This document shows, piece after piece, positions 16,384 through 17,703 of a stretch of DNA of 17,703 bases. The stretch comes from Peronospora farinosa (lineage: Eukaryota; Oomycota; Peronosporomycetes; Peronosporales; Peronosporaceae): positions 1 to 17,703 of the forward strand of contig CANTFK010000555.1 of assembly GCA_947646735.1 (NCBI GenBank). The letters run 5' to 3'. The notes below the pieces were generated by a model. It saw only the letters and a program-made list of their open reading frames with translations, was not told the origin of the DNA and searched no databases. The position numbers and the translations under genes are program-made. Every line of letters begins with the position of its first letter. Position 1 is the stretch's first letter.

Positions 16384-17424
16384 TCAACGACGACGCTGAC
16401 GCTCGCGACGATTAAAACCTCCACTACCAAACGCATTGCCACCAGCCGGTGCGGCACCTCCAAACCCAGGCTGGCCACCGGTGAATCCGTTGTTGCCAGT
16501 CGGACCGAAGTTCCCCCTTGCACCCTGCCCACCAATTCCACCAAACGCGTTCCCACCTTGCGCGCCGAATCGCGTCTGTTGCCCGAAGCCGCCCGCACCA
16601 TTCCCATTGAAGCCGTTCACACCATTTCCGTTGAAGCCGCCCATGCCAGCACCAGCTCCACCAAACATACCACCACCGAAACCAGGCATCTGATTGCCAC
16701 CACCGAAGCCGCCACCGATGGTGCCCGTAGGATTTCCACCAAACCCGCCGGTGTTTGTAGGGAATCCGCCAGAAGCACCTGAGGCACCCAGTCCAGCTCC
16801 AACTGGGTTGTTGGCATTTCCGAAGCTTGCTGTCGATGGGACCCCGGCTATGCCTGCGTCACCAGACTGAGGAATGGCTGCGGCAGCTCCTGGCTGTTGT
16901 GCTGGAGATGGATCTGCACTGGAAACGTTCGTTGGTGCCGGCGTGGCCCTTGATCCTCGGGTTACCGTAGGTGCAGGGGTTGCCACTGGACGTCCATTTG
17001 CAGTCGTCGGAGCTGGCGTGACAGCTGCAGATCCCAGTGCCACGTTAGTCCCTGCGGCAACGACATTGTTCGAAGCGGCATTGGTAGAGGCGACATTGGT
17101 AGAAGCGACATTGGTAGAGGCGACATTGGTGGTGGAGTCAACGACGGCAGTGTTGGAGCCAGCTACCACTGTGGACGGGATGCTGACGGGAACAGGAATG
17201 AAATGCGGCACCTCCACAGGCACGGGAATAGCGATTTTCTTGACTTTCTTGACTTTCTTGACATGGTGGTGGTGGCCCTTCCTGCTTTCCTCGGTATTTT
17301 CTTTGACTGTGGGTATATCTGCGTTCATACGCAGGCCACGAAGTGCAGGTGCATTCGGCGCACCTTTTGCTGCAATGAAAGCACCTACCGCCATGATTGT
17401 CGCGAAGGTAGCGGCAGGTTTCAT
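16384..17424 (-). CDS. Copy 10: secreted Gly-rich RxLR-like protein, K20-G21 type
   Basis: Full-length copy with codons AAA GGT giving K20-G21 as in copy 5, but without copy 5's synonymous change at A107. It is the last complete gene in the window, and its promoter is also complete. Confidence 0.88.
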   Translation of the reverse strand: MKPAATFATIMAVGAFIAAKGAPNAPALRGLRMNADIPTVKENTEESRKGHHHHVKKVKKVKKIAIPVPVEVPHFIPVPVSIPSTVVAGSNTAVVDSTTNVASTNVASTNVASTNAASNNVVAAGTNVALGSAAVTPAPTTANGRPVATPAPTVTRGSRATPAPTNVSSADPSPAQQPGAAAAIPQSGDAGIAGVPSTASFGNANNPVGAGLGASGASGGFPTNTGGFGGNPTGTIGGGFGGGNQMPGFGGGMFGGAGAGMGGFNGNGVNGFNGNGAGGFGQQTRFGAQGGNAFGGIGGQGARGNFGPTGNNGFTGGQPGFGGAAPAGGNAFGSGGFNRRERQRRR

Positions 17425-17703
17425 GGGGAATTTGAAGACGGTGGTGGTGGTGGAAGGCTGGTTTGTTGTTTGCAAATTGGTGAATGGACTCAGTGTTGTG
17501 AGTTGTAATGTTGCACCGGAGACTTCCCCGTCACGACACTTCAATTTGCTGAAGATGCTCGAAGTGGGAGGTAAAGTGATAGCTAGAAATGACAGCTTAG
17601 ACATGATGGAGAAGCGGTAACACTTTTGACCAAGTGATTGAGAGTGAGATATTTGCTACATTAAACGCGACTCTGACAACGTATGAAGGCCAAAGCATCT
17701 GTA
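17425..17703. other. Partial spacer 10: 5' UTR and promoter of copy 10
   Basis: 279 bp cut by the right edge, holding the 5' UTR, core promoter and proximal upstream sequence of copy 10, with the GGCCAAAGC allele. It ends in the middle of the repeat unit, so the array continues beyond the window. Confidence 0.8.
17472..17487 (-). promoter_or_regulatory. Initiator plus flanking promoter region, copy 10
   Basis: Identical element, with predicted +1 A at 17485 and a 61-nt 5' UTR. Confidence 0.65.

Larger units (their letters stand above)
1..17703 (-). repeat. Tandem array of a 1724-1725 bp gene-plus-spacer unit (10 full units and a partial one)
   Basis: The whole window is made of one repeated unit, each with one minus-strand gene and one spacer. 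Stop-codon edges of the complete copies lie at 865, 2589, 4313, 6038, 7763, 9488, 11212, 12936, 14660 and 16384, giving periods of 1724 or 1725 bp. The 1-bp difference is a C insertion in some spacers (CTCCTTC versus CTCCCTTC); in unit 1 it is offset by a 1-bp loss in the 5' UTR. By eye, units differ at only a handful of positions, so identity is above 99%. Copies are numbered 0 (left, partial) to 10 here. Neither end of the array is in the window, so the true copy number is unknown. Private and shared variants show that the units are not one read or contig simply duplicated. Confidence 0.98.

Overview
The window is a head-to-tail tandem array of one gene and its spacer. It holds ten complete repeat units of 1724-1725 bp plus part of an eleventh, all in the same orientation. 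The left edge cuts through one gene copy, and the right edge lies in the promoter-proximal spacer upstream of the last one. No unrelated gene, RNA gene, mobile element or CRISPR array is visible.

Every unit has one intronless minus-strand gene for a 346-residue protein. In order, the protein shows a signal peptide (about residues 1-19), an R-x-L-R motif at 29-32 (RGLR), an acidic EESR at 45-48 resembling an EER motif, a His4 run followed by three VKK repeats, a Pro/Val-rich stretch, NVAST pentapeptide repeats, three TPAPT segments, a long Gly/Asn/Phe-rich region with 11 FG dipeptides, and an Arg-rich tail. It has no Cys, Trp or Tyr. Each copy is preceded by a sequence closely resembling the oomycete initiator plus flanking promoter region (CCATTCACCAATTTGC), which puts the predicted transcription start about 61 nt before the ATG. 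Together the secretory N-terminus, RxLR/EER-like motifs, TPAPT segments, intronless structure and promoter point to an oomycete of the Phytophthora/downy mildew kind. This is inference from sequence features, not a database match.

The 683-684 bp spacers hold the predicted 5' UTR and promoter of one copy and the 3' flank of the next. They have no convincing gene of their own. A 12-bp perfect palindrome recurs about 126 nt past every stop codon.

The copies are almost identical. The few differences are informative: two sites at the predicted signal-peptidase junction (E/K20 and S/G21) occur in all four combinations, and two spacer polymorphisms also occur in all four combinations. This is what gene conversion or unequal crossing-over within the array would produce. 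The picture is a homogenised, probably dosage-amplified array of a secreted low-complexity protein whose only repeated protein-level diversity lies at the start of the mature chain.
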